Made by a program: the position numbers and the translations under genes
Source: Haemaphysalis longicornis
Taxonomy: Eukaryota; Arthropoda; Arachnida; Ixodida; Ixodidae
DNA: 64,000 nucleotides
NCBI GenBank assembly: GCA_013339765.2
Contig: CM023457.1
Location: 59,141,355 to 59,205,354 of the forward strand
Reading direction: 5' to 3'
The notes under the pieces: generated by a model
Told to the model about the DNA's origin: nothing
Seen by the model: the letters and a program-made list of their open reading frames with translations, nothing else
The model's database searches: none
Shown here: positions 21,310 to 32,488 of the stretch, piece after piece
How the letters are laid out: each line of letters opens with the position of its first letter
Numbering within the stretch: the stretch's first letter is position 1

Positions 21310-24290
21310 CGCGGATAGAAAGAGACAACCCCACCGCAAGATGAAAACGCGCCCGTTTGTCTCCGGAGAGAACGGCAGAGCGCATGCGCAGATCGCTGGT
21401 GGAGAAAGGTCAAATGTTTTTTTCCTCCTCTTCCTGGTACTGAATCGCACGACCTAGGACCACGGCCAACTTCAACGACGTGACCGTCCATGGAAACCAG
21501 GTGGACCCTTCTCCGATTAGTCGAACCTTGTGAGTCCCCAGAATCATCGCTGTCCAGCAATCCCACGGGAAAGGGAAAGTAATTCACTCTGAACGCACCG
21601 TGACGACCACCCAGCAGGGAAGCGATAAAAGCCGCTGCTTCCGGTCAGAACAGACAATGCCCCCCGTATCCTAGTAGGCACTTTCGTGCTAGGGACGGCT
21701 TTGTACTTACAGGAAAGGAGGCATCTGGTAGCAGTGACTCTCTCGGCTCTTGCGGAGGGGCTGTAGAGTGCAGGGGGAAGACGCACTGAAAGACGTCGGT
21801 CAGCATGAATTCGAAACAACAGCTGCGTTTTTAGCTGTGACTAAGCGCGTTTTAAGAAGGAAACGAACCACACTCGAACATACGGGCAAAATTGGTCATT
21901 TGTGATTAACAAGATGCCACTCGTGCAAATCCTGGAATTCCCAAAAAAGAGAGAAGGAGACAGGGGTGTAGTTTCTGCACATCTTGAACTCCCAGCCAGT
22001 GAGACAAACCATGGAAGACGTAAAGACCTATTTACAGCATGCTCAAGGTGGTCACGAGTCACCTAGGCAACGGGCTAGGCGTGTTTCATGCACATATATG
22101 CTAGGCGCCACTGCATGCCGTCTTTGTCTTTTTGCCACGGCGTGACAATATATTCTACATTCCTGTTATGAGTTGCAGGGCCTTGTGTGAATGCAGATTT
22201 TTTTACGTTATACTTGCAAGGTGCGGTTGAGAAACAGCGCGTTTATCTTTGAATGCTTTGGAGCCCAGAGCCATTTTTATCTTTGCTGCCTTTTTCGCTT
22301 CGCAATGAAATGAACTTTCGTGCACTTATACATTTCGGAAGTCAAGTGAGATTTTGCCTGGACGGTTCCTTTCGTACAACTGCCACTTGATCGACCCGTA
22401 TCCATACGATCCTGTTATGAATACGGGTCGATTCATTTATCATGTCCAAAAACAAATACTCCGGACGATCCGCGTGTCTTTGAAACGAATGTCCCGGTGT
22501 TTGCCAAAGCCGCGCGGTTCAAAACGTGATTCGGACCTCAAGATTATGCTTCTCATCACTTTGGTATGCATGTTGAGCAGATTAGATAAAAATAGGCATC
22601 ATTTTCAAGATAAATACAGTACGAACGTGTCTTTCTCAGCGATGACCGCCGCCAAGGCTCAATCAAAAGGTATGAAATAAAAACCAGCTTCGCTGGTCCT
22701 CAACCTTCACGGTGTGGAACGGCTCATGATATTTTCTTGTTTTTTTAATCCTCGACAGAAGCCTTCAAGTTCATGCACGCATATATTATTACACACATTT
22801 ACATCTTATTCGGCCAATAAATGTTATCGTGACCTCTGCGATGCGCTCATTGAGTGCCCGTTTGGCACTGCCTGCATGTCGTTACGGTGTCCGAAATTCC
22901 CGGCGTTTCGCTGAAAGCTACCTTCCCAAGGTCGGTTAGCCCGCACTTTGGGGCTTTGAAAGCAGTTCGTCGAAACACTCGAAAGTGAATCGGAACTAGC
23001 TCTGCTCACAGCTGATGTTCCCTCTGGCGATGTCCCCCTTGGCCCGTCTGTACATTGTTCCGCGTACGGTCAGTTCGCTGACCTCCTTCTTCGACTTTCA
23101 AGAACCCACGTGCCGGAAAAAAAAAAAGCGGCAAAGCAATAGTTCATGCACGTGCGCCGCAAAATGAACAAGAAAAAAGGAAAACAAGAAGAAAAGCTGC
23201 CCTGCCAGGCTTGTCGCCACGAAAAAAAGTAGTAGGCATGAGTCGTATGACAAGCAAAACTCCATCTGCAAAATTATTTCGTGTTATGCGCCACGCAGAA
23301 TCAGTCCGCATTGTAAATGCGGACTGATTGCGCATTGTAAATATTTACCATGGAAAAAGGTCATTATATTTACAATACGACATGCCGCAGCCAATCGGTG
23401 TCGTTGATTGCAAATGAACAAGGCTACTACAATCACCAAAACCTTACTGGGGCGGAATTCGTCACGACTTGTCACAAATCATTACGCAGGCGCGTACGTG
23501 GCAGCGCTGTCACATAAACGTCATGCATTTCTTTTTCGCTTTCTCTAATGCTCTAAACCCAACGCCGTTGATGACCCGTGGTAACAATAAAGGGACGGTG
23601 GTGAGCTTTGTTGGGCCAGGAATAATAAATCCCCAGAAAAAAAAAAAAAAAAACGTGAATCCAACTTTTCAAAACGCCCGCTCTGCGTAGAAAATAGTTT
23701 AACTTGCACAGTAAGCTCGCTAACGCCATTCCGATAGGGGCTGCAGCTTTTCTATTGTGCCTTGGTAAATAAACGTTACTTTTTCAGTTGTGCACTTTGC
23801 ACTCATTCTCTCATTTACGATCTTTAGCGTCCTTTATCGACAATGTTCGACTGGATTTGCGACACTGAAAATCCGTGGTTCCTATTTTAAACACCCGCAA
23901 AAATACCGGGCAGGTCCATACTTTGCAATGGAGCCAGAAGAAACATTTTATTAGGAACAGCAGAAAAAAGACAAACAAAAAGAAAAGAACGCAGAAGGCG
24001 TGAAAAATTACACCAGAACCGACAGGCAAAATGCCCCCCACCCCTCCCCCCCAATTTTCCCTTTCGCCCAGGCGATGAGATACCCCGCGCCACATGTCGA
24101 AAATGCGGGGCGGGGGATAAGAGGGTGAGAGGGGCTGGGACGGGGTGCGCGACGTCGCTATCTGGTTCAACACCTTTCTTTGAGAGACAGAGGAAAGAAA
24201 AAGTTCCCTGAAAACGTCTATCGGGACGTCCCGTGAGAGGACAGCGACTCGTGACTCAGCAAGGTGGACAGTTGGCCAGGGGTTAAGAGA
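21310..24290. other. no recognisable gene; two small hairpins
   Basis: No supported coding region. Small inverted repeats: ATCGACCCGTAT / ATACGGGTCGAT (22389-22432) and a perfect 14-bp hairpin at 23299-23329. Poly-A runs lie near 23117 and 23636-23652. Confidence 0.45.
23299..23329. repeat. perfect 14-bp hairpin, 3-base loop
   Basis: AATCAGTCCGCATT, then GTA, then AATGCGGACTGATT. The compact stem is exact. No adjacent T-run or coding context explains it. Confidence 0.75.
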
Positions 24291-24294
24291 AAGT

Positions 24295-24324
24295 CACGTG
24301 GGTACCAGGTAAGGCAGTGATTGG
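24295..24324 (+). promoter_or_regulatory. possible proximal promoter motifs of the F-box gene
   Basis: A CACGTG E-box (24295-24300) and an inverted CCAAT box (ATTGG, 24320-24324) lie 90-120 bases before the first ATG (24413). Position suits a TATA-less metazoan promoter. Motifs alone are weak evidence. Confidence 0.25.
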
Positions 24325-24412
24325 ACAGGCTGGTTTCGCCTTTACCTCCAACGCTGCTATGTAAGTCCCGCCTTCCGAGGTTAGTTAGTTGCTCTCTGCC
24401 TGTGCCTTGAGT

Positions 24413-26306
24413 ATGAGCTATACTTTTCGACCACGTGTCGCCATGCGGTTCAGCGATCTTCTGCCGGAAAAGCTGTGGCACCACGTCTTCAGCTATTTGG
24501 ACGGAGCGTCTCTCCTCGCCCTGGCCGAGGCTGTCCCGCCGCTGCAGCCCGTCGCTCTCGATCCCGAGGTCATCCAGCAGCGTGTTCTTCCTGCCCGAGA
24601 TCAACGAAGCCACCCTTGGAAAGTTCTTCACAGGCAAGGACAACGAGAACAGGCTTCACGTTCGAGCGCTGAGGTTTACTGACTGCGTGGCCCTGGCGTC
24701 GAAAGCGCTGCTGTCCTGCGCCGCGGCGTGTTCGTCGCTACGAGCGCTATACATCGTCAACTGCGCCGTGGATCCGACGCAGCTTTTCCAACTGCTGCCG
24801 GAGAAGCTCCGCCAGCTGGAAGTGCTGGAGTGGTCCCTTCTGGAGGACCGCTTCTACTGGTCGTGGCTTCAGGACGCCGTTCCGGACCTTGCCGCCTGCG
24901 CTGACCTGGCGCGGACGGAGAGCCTCCTCTCAATGTACGTCGAGCTGGTCGCAACGCCGCAGAACGTGTTCATGATGGGGCTCATCTTCAACAGGTGTCC
25001 TAATCTGCTTCGCCTGCACGTGCACGCCATCCGCAAGGAAGCCGAGCACGAGTCCACCCTCGGGATTCTCGCCGAAATCATGCGCCCCCGTCCCGGCCTC
25101 GAGACGTTTACGTACACGAGCGAGCGCATTCCGAAGCCCGGCATCCACGGCCAGGTGTCCTCGAAGCGGGTGGAGGGACCGCGCCGTTTCGTGCCCGATG
25201 GAACCGTCTGGGGGAACATCCGCTACCGCCTCAAGCGGGAGGAGAACTGCAGCTTCGTCACGCTGACGGACGTTCTGGAGCAGAAGGCGTCGCTCCGTCA
25301 CGTCCGTCAGGCGATCGTGGCCGTCGAAGGAAACACGCAAGCCGGCTGCCACCTCCACGCGGCGGCGTCCAAGCCGGAGTTCTTCAAGGACCTGCGGTGC
25401 CTGACCCTCACCCTGCTCCCGCCCCGAGAAGTCATGTTTCCCCAAGCTCCGGCTGCGCACCGCAAGTACCTGTACCCCCTCCACTTGCTGTTCAAGGACA
25501 GCGTGTCGGCCATCACGGAGCTGAACCTGACGGCGTTCCACTTCTCCGCCACCTCCGACGGCGCGTTCGTCATCGGGTCGGCGCTGCGCCTGCTGCGCGA
25601 GCTGGCCATCGCTCCCTGCGGAATCAACCACGCGGACTCGCTCAAGTTCCTGGCCCGCGGCTGCGACTTCCTCGAGGTGCTGGACGTCCGGACGGAGCAA
25701 GACTCCCCCAGCATGTCCCCCTGCGATAACTGCCTACTGCCGCTCCTCTTCAGCGAGCGGTGTTTCGAGCGCCTCAACAGGCGGACCAGGCTGCGTCGGC
25801 TCAGCATCGACGCGTCGGCGACTCTCCGCTCGCTCGCATTCCTCCGGGGGTGTAGGGTGAGCGAGTTGAGGCTACACACGAGCCCCGACTTCTACGCGGG
25901 CCTGGGACAGCTTCTGAGCGCCAACCCCCGCCTGAGCGCCCTGACCATCGACGACCATCACCTGACCCTGGAACGAGGGCCCCTGACGACCGAGCTCGCT
26001 GAAGTCCAGACCCTGCGCCGACTGATCGTGCTGTCCAGCAATCCCACAGTGGACAGCGCGGCCTCGTTGTTCACGGAGCTCCTCGAGCGCACGCTGCCGC
26101 GCCTCGAGATCCTGCACGTACACTATCTGGACGTCCGCCGGGTACCCCAGACGGTCACCTGGATCCGGCAGCGCCGCGTCGTCACGACGCGCATGATGCA
26201 CAGCCGTCGCTGCCAGTCGCGAGGCGTCTACTACTACCTCAAGCCCTGCATTGGCTGCTACACAGCCACCTTCATCGGGCTGTCCCGGCCGAGGAACCGC
26301 CACTGA
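24413..26306 (+). CDS. F-box/LRR-type protein, single exon, one frameshift
   Basis: Predicted substrate-recognition subunit of an SCF (Skp1-Cullin-F-box) ubiquitin ligase, acting in cytosol or nucleus. From ATG 24413 the first about 55 residues hold an F-box: LLPEKLWHHVFSYLDGASLL (24458-24517), followed by ALAEAVPPLQPVALDPEV. The matching frame then fails. The long downstream frame (VFFLPEINEATLGKFF on) is offset by one base and runs to the stop at 26304-26306. It has leucine-rich, irregular LRR-like units such as LRALYIVNC, LRQLEVLEWSLL and LRRLIVLSSNP, and a C-terminus SRGVYYYLKPCIGCYTATFI. Removing one base near 24582-24590 would join them into about 630 residues. No introns are seen. High GC and third-position C/G bias set it apart from its AT-rich neighbours. 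An inner ATG at 24443 could also start it. Identity as F-box is confident; the LRR fold is inferred. Confidence 0.85.
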
Positions 26307-26455
26307 GGTCCTACCGGGGAGCGGAGAAAAACGTCGCGGGACCGCACTCGGAACTTTTGCCCTACCTGTTTCTTGTGTCTAGGTTGAGTTTCGTCTCCTG
26401 TTGCCATGATGTCCCTGTGTGGCCCCAGTGTTTGTAATTGTTCTTAGAAGGCATT

Positions 26456-26461
26456 CATAAA
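26456..26461 (+). terminator. possible poly(A) signal (CATAAA)
   Basis: CATAAA followed by AGAATATTGA, 150 bases after the F-box gene stop. It is a one-base variant of AATAAA and no better signal is closer. Confidence 0.35.
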
Positions 26462-27117
26462 GAATATTGACAGCGAACTTTTGTTTTGTTTTTAATGCCT
26501 CGATTGCTGCTTGCTGGTTTAGCAATCATGCGACAGCACTTGAGCGCACGATAAACAATTAGGCCACCAAAGTACGCTTCTCAGAGACGTGTAAATGCTG
26601 CGGGCTAGAGATGTGAGCGGTTCAACCAACAAAGAACTTTGGAACAGAACCAGTCTCCTTTATCCTTGATAACATTGAAAAAAAAAAAAAAAAACACTTC
26701 GGCGGAATTAGTTGCGATACGACCAATATGCAGGGAGGGAATCGCGAAAGCCCTTTTTGAAATAAATGCCTTCCCGGTAAAATCATGCGCATATTTTGAG
26801 AGCGGTATAGCTCTGTTGGGACTTTAGTGTGATGTATGCCATGCCACAGTTATGTTATTTTCAGTGTTACCAGTAACATTCATCGGGCACCTAAGTCTCT
26901 TAAACGATTCGAAGGCGAAAGCCAGCGATTATCAGAGACTGCAATGCTGCATCGTGTTTGTTGTTCCATCCTGGCACGGTACCGGGTTACCGCTGAAGTT
27001 ACCACTCGGCTGCGGCTAGAGCGACACGGGATCGCATCGAATTACAACCTAAATAATTTTCTACGCATATTTTATTTACCTATTTTCTTTTTAAAGCGGC
27101 CACAATTTCGTTTTGTT
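26462..27117. other. no recognisable gene
   Basis: Contains a poly-A run (26676-26693) and AT-rich sequence. The open frame 26836-27390 continues into a SINE and is not a gene. Confidence 0.45.
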
Positions 27118-27325
27118 CTTACCCGCTGCTGGGCACGAGGTCGCGGGTTCGATTCCCGGCCGCGGCAGCCGCTTTTCTGGTGGAGGCGAAAAGCAAGAGC
27201 GCCCGTGTGTACGAGATTTCGGCGCACGTTATTAAAGATCCCCAGGTGGTCAAAATTAATCCGGAGCTCTCCCCTACGGCGCGCATCATCGCCTGCGTTG
27301 CGTCGGCGCGTTAAACCGTATACAA
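27118..27325 (+). mobile_element. tRNA-derived tick SINE
   Basis: The tRNA-like head has the B box GGTTCGATTCCCGGCCGCGG (27146-27165). Then comes GCTTTTCTGGTGGAGGCGAA, a CGCCCGTGTGTACGAGATTT body, CCCCAGGTGGTCAAAATTAA and TCCGGAGCTCTCCCCTACGG. It ends near GGCGCGTTAAACCG. The A-box part is degenerate or missing. There is no clear (CAAT)n tail. Confidence 0.9.
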
Positions 27326-29040
27326 CCAATCGTTTCTCTCGTGTAGTAGAGAGCCTACTACGTTCGCTTTACCAGGCATCTAAGCCTTAAAAAGTATGGC
27401 TAGTTTTTTATAGATCGTTGTGTAATTGTCTTTTTCAATTTTTCATATTTCAAATGAACCTGTTTTTTTTCAGGCCCCCTCAAAATGTCATGGAAACTTA
27501 CAACTCTAATGCGGCCACGCCATTCCTGTACTCAAGCTCGTCTGTTTCGATGCATGCGTGCGCTTGTAAGCGATTTAATATATTGACTCCTCTAAATACT
27601 GACGAGTTGTGCCCGGCAATAAATTGATCAGCAGCACATCAGGGTAACGCGTCGTTGCCAGAGAATTTGCTTAGAATGGTCTACACAATTTTTAACTCGG
27701 TAGGATTAACTAAAGTATTTTTGGGACGCTATCAAGAAGACTCCACAGCACTGGCTTCCTCCGGAGGGGGGAGGGAGGGGCAGACAAGGCCACTAACTCT
27801 GTCAATCGGCAAATAACAGCAGCTGAAAAATTATTTTAAAGACGATAGTCTTTCTTGGGGTACTTAAAAGTAGATATTTTGGTCTGTCTCTGTCTGTGAC
27901 TCGATTCAGCCACCCGGCTAAAGTGAAATGAAATCTGCGCAACAGTCTTATTACTCACAGCCAAACCTAAACGTCTGAGTCCGCTGTCACCGTTCATACT
28001 TGTCAACATTGTTGAACAAGAACAAGACATTACGCAAATATAAGGCAGAAAGTCAATACACGAGGGATATTTGCAGTGTTCCTTAATTAAAAAATCATAG
28101 ATGCTTGGTTTTTGCGATAGCAAATGAAATACTACATCAATTGCAAATACCGTCGCCTGCTGTTTCCAGCGCTATTTCCTGGCACCATTTAAGAAATCAA
28201 ACGGCAATTGCAACGAAAGGATCCACCAGATGGGCTCCGCTTAGAGCGCTCGTGCAGTATAGGGTGTCGTGGTTGTATAAATGTTGTAGTAGGGTGCCTC
28301 AATTCACGCGCGTCTCCGCCGTACGGCAGCGCTGGCATCGAGACACCCGACATGGAGCAGTGGAACGCGGTAAATTTAAATTGACTAGGGCAAACATCTA
28401 GCGTATTATCTTGGGAAGAACGAGACGGGAGAGGAACAACATGAGAGGTGAGCGGGAAAGAGAAGGGAGGCCTTTAATTGGCAGGGGCGCCAGTCGACTA
28501 CCGTCTTGCGTCGACATTTGCAACGAAAGGAGCAGATACGCGGCCATTTTCTGTATCGCAAGCTAACACCGTACCGACCATATGCGGCTTCGACGACGTC
28601 GACACTGCTACAATCAGCCATTTTGTCACCATCTCAGGGTTGCAAGATGAACGAAACAATCGGAAAGTTATGTAGAGTCAGTCATCATCACGAAGTTGTT
28701 TTTATTTCGATTTGAGTAAACTTTTTGCTTCGGCTTTTCAATTTCTTCCTGCTTCGTTGTTCTCTCATTCTTCCTCAGTTTCATGTGTTTCATGTCCCTT
28801 TTGTTGTGCCCCTGCAGTTAAGTTGTGTACGCCTCTGCTTCTAAGTTACAGCGCAGACAGAAATACTTATTTATTACAGAGTCTATCTCCAACCTAAATA
28901 CGAGCTGGCTACTCCAAACTTTGGAGTAATTAAAAGGTGTAATCGGTGTCTTAACTAAACCACGAGGTTAAAGAATTACATCTGAAAGGACAATGGCTGA
29001 AGGATCACGCAACAACAAATAAAACGTCAATTTTATGTTT
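27326..29040. other. no recognisable gene
   Basis: AT-leaning sequence. Open frames are under 100 codons, and no domain, RNA gene or element ends were recognised. Confidence 0.45.
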
Positions 29041-29056
29041 AAGCTGACAGCGCGCC

Positions 29057-29092
29057 GGCACAACTTACCGCTAGTGTGCATGTAGCTTAATT
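29057..29092 (-). mobile_element. single arm related to the 9.8-kb foldback MITE
   Basis: CACAACTTACCGCTAGTGTG followed by CATGTAGCTTAA matches the right end of the element at 9804-9959 (..CGCTAGTGTGCACGTAGCTTTAA) with a few changes. No opposite arm of similar length is present. Confidence 0.55.
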
Positions 29093-29368
29093 GAAGGGAC
29101 AGGCAACCGACTTTTGTGGAGTGCATGGAATCTAGCTCATATTAAACCCAGCGTTTTATATACTGGGGTAATAGCAAGGGCGTTCCAAATAAGCAGGCAG
29201 AAATAATTTTACATTTGCACTAAAATTTCTGAAGTCTGAAAGTTGCGTGGTGTGGCGTGAAAGCTATGTGCCGTGTAAACGTGGCACTACGTGGCACCAA
29301 GTCAATTTCGACGCCAGATTCAAAAACCGCATGAGGGAATATGAAAGGTTGCACATTAATGTTGTTGC

Positions 29369-29478
29369 ACCCGCCGCGGTGGCTCGGTGGATAAGGCATT
29401 GAGCAGCTGAGCACGAGGACGCGGGTTCGATTCCCGGCCGCGGCGGCCGCTTTTCTGGTGGAGGCGAAAAGCAAAACT
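29369..29478 (+). mobile_element. tick SINE, 5' head only
   Basis: The intact tRNA-like start CCGCCGCGGTGGCTCGGTGG (A box) is followed by the B box GGGTTCGATTCCCGGCCGCG and the GCTTTTCTGGTGGAGGCGAA body start. It breaks off after GAAAAGCAAAACTCCC. This is the only copy here with both RNA polymerase III boxes in good shape. Confidence 0.9.
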
Positions 29479-29479
29479 C

Positions 29480-29545
29480 CCACCTCCCCTCGCGGGAACC
29501 CCTGTGTAGATGCGACGCATAGGCGGAGCGGCGAAGGGAACGCGT
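29480..29545 (-). repeat. short dispersed motif shared with 41925-41985
   Basis: On the - strand, CGCCTATGCGTCGCATCTAC is followed by a CGCGAGGGGAGG block. The region 41925-41985 has CCCCCTATGCGACGCATTTAC and CTCGCGGGGAGATGGG in the same order and strand. It is part of an old, unidentified dispersed repeat. Confidence 0.5.
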
Positions 29546-29690
29546 TTTATAGCGCGCATAACGTTGAGGGGACTGCGTAAGCTGGTCCCAGTCGATGACG
29601 ACGTTGGCGTACTTGTAAAGCGGCGTGGACTCTAGGTGTTTGAGCCAAGCGTGGATGTTGCTTCGCCGGAGAACGGCACACCGGTTATAT

Positions 29691-29885
29691 GCGCAGCGCG
29701 CCCGAAGGAGAGGAAACCGCGGAAGAGAGAGTACTGCACATGCGTCGGCCCCAGCGCGTCTGCCGCGGCTATGACGCAACGTGCCGCGGCTATGACGCAA
29801 CACAATCCAACACAATCCACTTTATCCAATCCAAATCCAATCCAACCGAATCCAAGCCAATCCAATCAATAATCCAATCCAATGC
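29691..29885 (-). repeat. GGATT-rich repeat family, inverted copy
   Basis: On the - strand: (GGATT)n-type sequence, AAAGTGGATTGTGTTG, GCGTCATAGCCGCGGCA (twice in tandem), GACGCGCTGG, then a GC-rich block. It matches the order at 15600-15680 (+). Confidence 0.75.
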
Positions 29886-30060
29886 CCCTCGCGAGAGAGT
29901 GTTCGTTATCGGAGAGGAGAGGGGGTGAGCGCGGAGAGCGGCGGAGAGCGCAAGCTCGCGCAGCGAGGAGAAATGGCAGAGGGGTGGACAACGCCGACAA
30001 CAACGACGACGACGGCCGAGGGACAAGGACGAGTGAATCAGATGCTCTGCATCTAAAAAA

Positions 30061-30100
30061 AACGCCCGTGTGTATGGAGATTTCGGCGCACGTTAAAGAA
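30061..30100 (+). mobile_element. tick SINE, body fragment
   Basis: AACGCCCGTGTGTATGGAGA and TTTCGGCGCACGTTAAAGAA match the central SINE body (compare 27205-27235). Head and 3' end are absent. Confidence 0.75.
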
Positions 30101-30760
30101 GTACTGACACGAAATTTCAGAGCTGAGATAACTATGTAACATGCTTCCTTTTTATCAGGAGATATCTCCCAGCAAGTTTTAACGGCAACCGTTCGGCGTA
30201 ACATATTTTAAATCCACTTTAATCTTCGCCCGCACGAGAAAGCTCAGAGTGTGCCGACATGACATTATCTGCTACTTTCCCCAAACTGCCGAAGTCGGGG
30301 CTCCCGTGACGAAACCGACGCGCTGGCTGTGGTTGGCGCGCGCTGCTCCGGCGTGTGTAACGTCATGGTTTTGGGGTTTTGGGACAGTCGTCATTCTGCC
30401 CGGGGACTCGCCACCAGGTGGCCCAGCTGTTCGAACGCCCTTCGCATCAGCTCCGAACAAAACCATGGTTCTTCAATTAGTGCGCCTCTACACCGGGCAA
30501 CTGAACCGCCTCAACGAATTTTAACCTTCCGGGACCCTGAAAAGTGAGTTCCCTGACTCTCCCGTGATTTTACGCCCGAGAGAAACATCTTTCTCTCGCG
30601 ACCACGCCGCCGCGGAGCTAAGCCTGACCTTCAGCGCCAGCTCGGTTCCACCAGCTCCTCGCCGCACCGGCCTGATCACGTGCGCCTGGCTGTGCACGGG
30701 CGCGTGCTACTAGCACGCGCACCTCCGGCTCCGGCGCCCAGCTCCTCATCGTCGGCCTAC

Positions 30761-32488
30761 ATGGCAGACGCTTCAAATTCGTTGGCCTACCTTCCTGCTA
30801 TGGCCGAAGCCACCGACCCCAATGCTGCTGCTAACGCTACAACAGCTGCCTTGCCTTCCCACCACATGGAGTGCGTGGTTGAGGGGGAGGACATCGACCC
30901 CCAAGTCCTCGAAGAGCCTGGCTGGCTGACCATCCGCCGCAAGATCGCCTTGAACTCCGCAACCACTGCACCTGACGCCGCGACGGCGGCACACCCCGAC
31001 AGCAAGCAGACCTCCGGTCGCAAACGCCGGCCTCAGCGCCGACGGCGCAAAAACTCCTCCGCCCGAAGACCCGCTACCTGAAGACGATGTCAAGGTGGTC
31101 CTCCGCCCTCAAGGAGGCCTTGACCTCACCACAGTCAACGCCGCGACTCTCGCAGACGTACTTCAGGACCAAGCCAAGCTCCCTCGCCATGCCGGAGACC
31201 AGGTTCGTCTCCATTATCGGTCCAACTTTATTGTGGTGAGCACCCCCAATGAAAACCGAGCCCAACGCTACCTGGAGCTCCCTGCCTTGAACTGGAAAGG
31301 CACTGTGTACGCACTTGCTAACCACATCCCCCCACCAAGCGCCACAGCGGTCGGCGCCCTATTCACTGTGCCCCCCGAGGAAGACGCCGACACCATTCTT
31401 CAAAGCATCATACAGTACAATCCCTCGCTACGCATCATTGACGCCAAAAGACTTCATGGCTCCACGATAGTGCAGGTCCTATTTCAAGGTACCATCGTGC
31501 CGTATTGGATCCGCTACCGAGCCGCAACCATGAGATGCTACCCCTTTAGGAGGAAGCAAGAGGCCTGCTACGCCTGTTGGCGGCCTGGACACCGCAAGGA
31601 TGTCTGCCCGCACCCACCCCCCACCGACCGCTGCACCACCTGCGGCACCACATCTCCTCAACCCAACCACCCCTGCACCCCGTCCTGCATCTTATGCGGG
31701 GCGGCCCACCTCACCGGAGCGGCTGGTTGTCGCAATCGCTTCCAGCCCCGGCGGAAGACTAGCACACCTGCCGTGACTCGACAGCACCTGGATGCCCTTT
31801 CGCCCCATGGACACTCACCGAAGTCGACCACTCTACCTGACCACCACCTGCACCACACTTCCGCCACAACACAAGCTCACGTCACCCATGTCGGCCCTTC
31901 TTCCTACAGCCAAGTGGCCCAAGGACTTCCCCGACGACCACACGTCAGTCACCAAGCGCAGGTGAGAGCCCCCAGAGCCTCCCAGTGACCCAAACCTCCC
32001 CTCCCACCTACTTCCACACCTCACCCAGCACCACCTATGATCACGTAATTCGTGAAATGAAAGCTCTGCGCGAAACAGTAATTCGCCTCCAACAAGAAAA
32101 CGCCCGCTTGGTGCAGGAGAACCAATCGCTGCGCCAACGTCTTACCACCTCCCCCGCCATCCCTGCTACCCCCTCCGCAGCGCCCTCGCCTACTCAGTCA
32201 TCCACTCCTCCTAATCCCGCCCAACCACCCCCCTTGAAACGCAAAGCGGAAAGCGATACTCAGCCAGCCTCTACGGACGCGCCCCTTACTCCGCATGAGC
32301 TCCGCGCTGAATATCAATCTATGTTCGCGTCGCTTCAGGGCCAGTTGACGGCACTACAACTGTCCACACAAGAATTACATTCGGAAATGCTAGAATGGAT
32401 GCGCTCGTTCGCTCAGAACCCACCGCCCTCTGCGAACCTAACTCCTGCGGACGCCCCCATACCCATAGACGCCGACAATGACCTCTAA
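30761..32488 (+). CDS. LINE ORF1, gag-like RNA-binding protein, two frameshifts
   Basis: Packages LINE RNA in the cytoplasm. It starts at ATG 30761 (MADASNSLAYLPAMAEA). The frame shifts near 31045-31060, in or beside an A5 run. It resumes as PLPEDDVKVVLRPQGGLDLT, typical of arthropod LINE gag cores, with three zinc knuckles: CYACWRPGHRKDVC (exact CX2CX4HX4C), CTTC...HPC and CILCGAAHLTGAAGC, at about 31566-31734. A second frame change near 31900-31985 leads to a coiled-coil-like stretch (EMKALRETVIRLQQENARLV, near 32060) and a Pro/Ser linker, ending DADNDL at 32488. It overlaps ORF2 by 11 bases. Removing the shifts gives about 575 residues. Basic RRKRRPQRRRRK lies before the first shift. Confidence 0.85.

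Noticed and set aside
25397..25729. Open frames on both strands inside the F-box gene (also 24930-25700 - and 25307-25879 -)
   Set aside because: Shadows of the GC-rich coding frame.
26836..27390. 184-codon open frame
   Set aside because: Its second half is the translated SINE at 27118-27325.
29264..29815. 183-codon open frame (-)
   Set aside because: Runs through a SINE head and the GGATT repeat; a stretch (LKHLESTPLYKYANVVIDW) looks protein-like but I could not tie it to any family.
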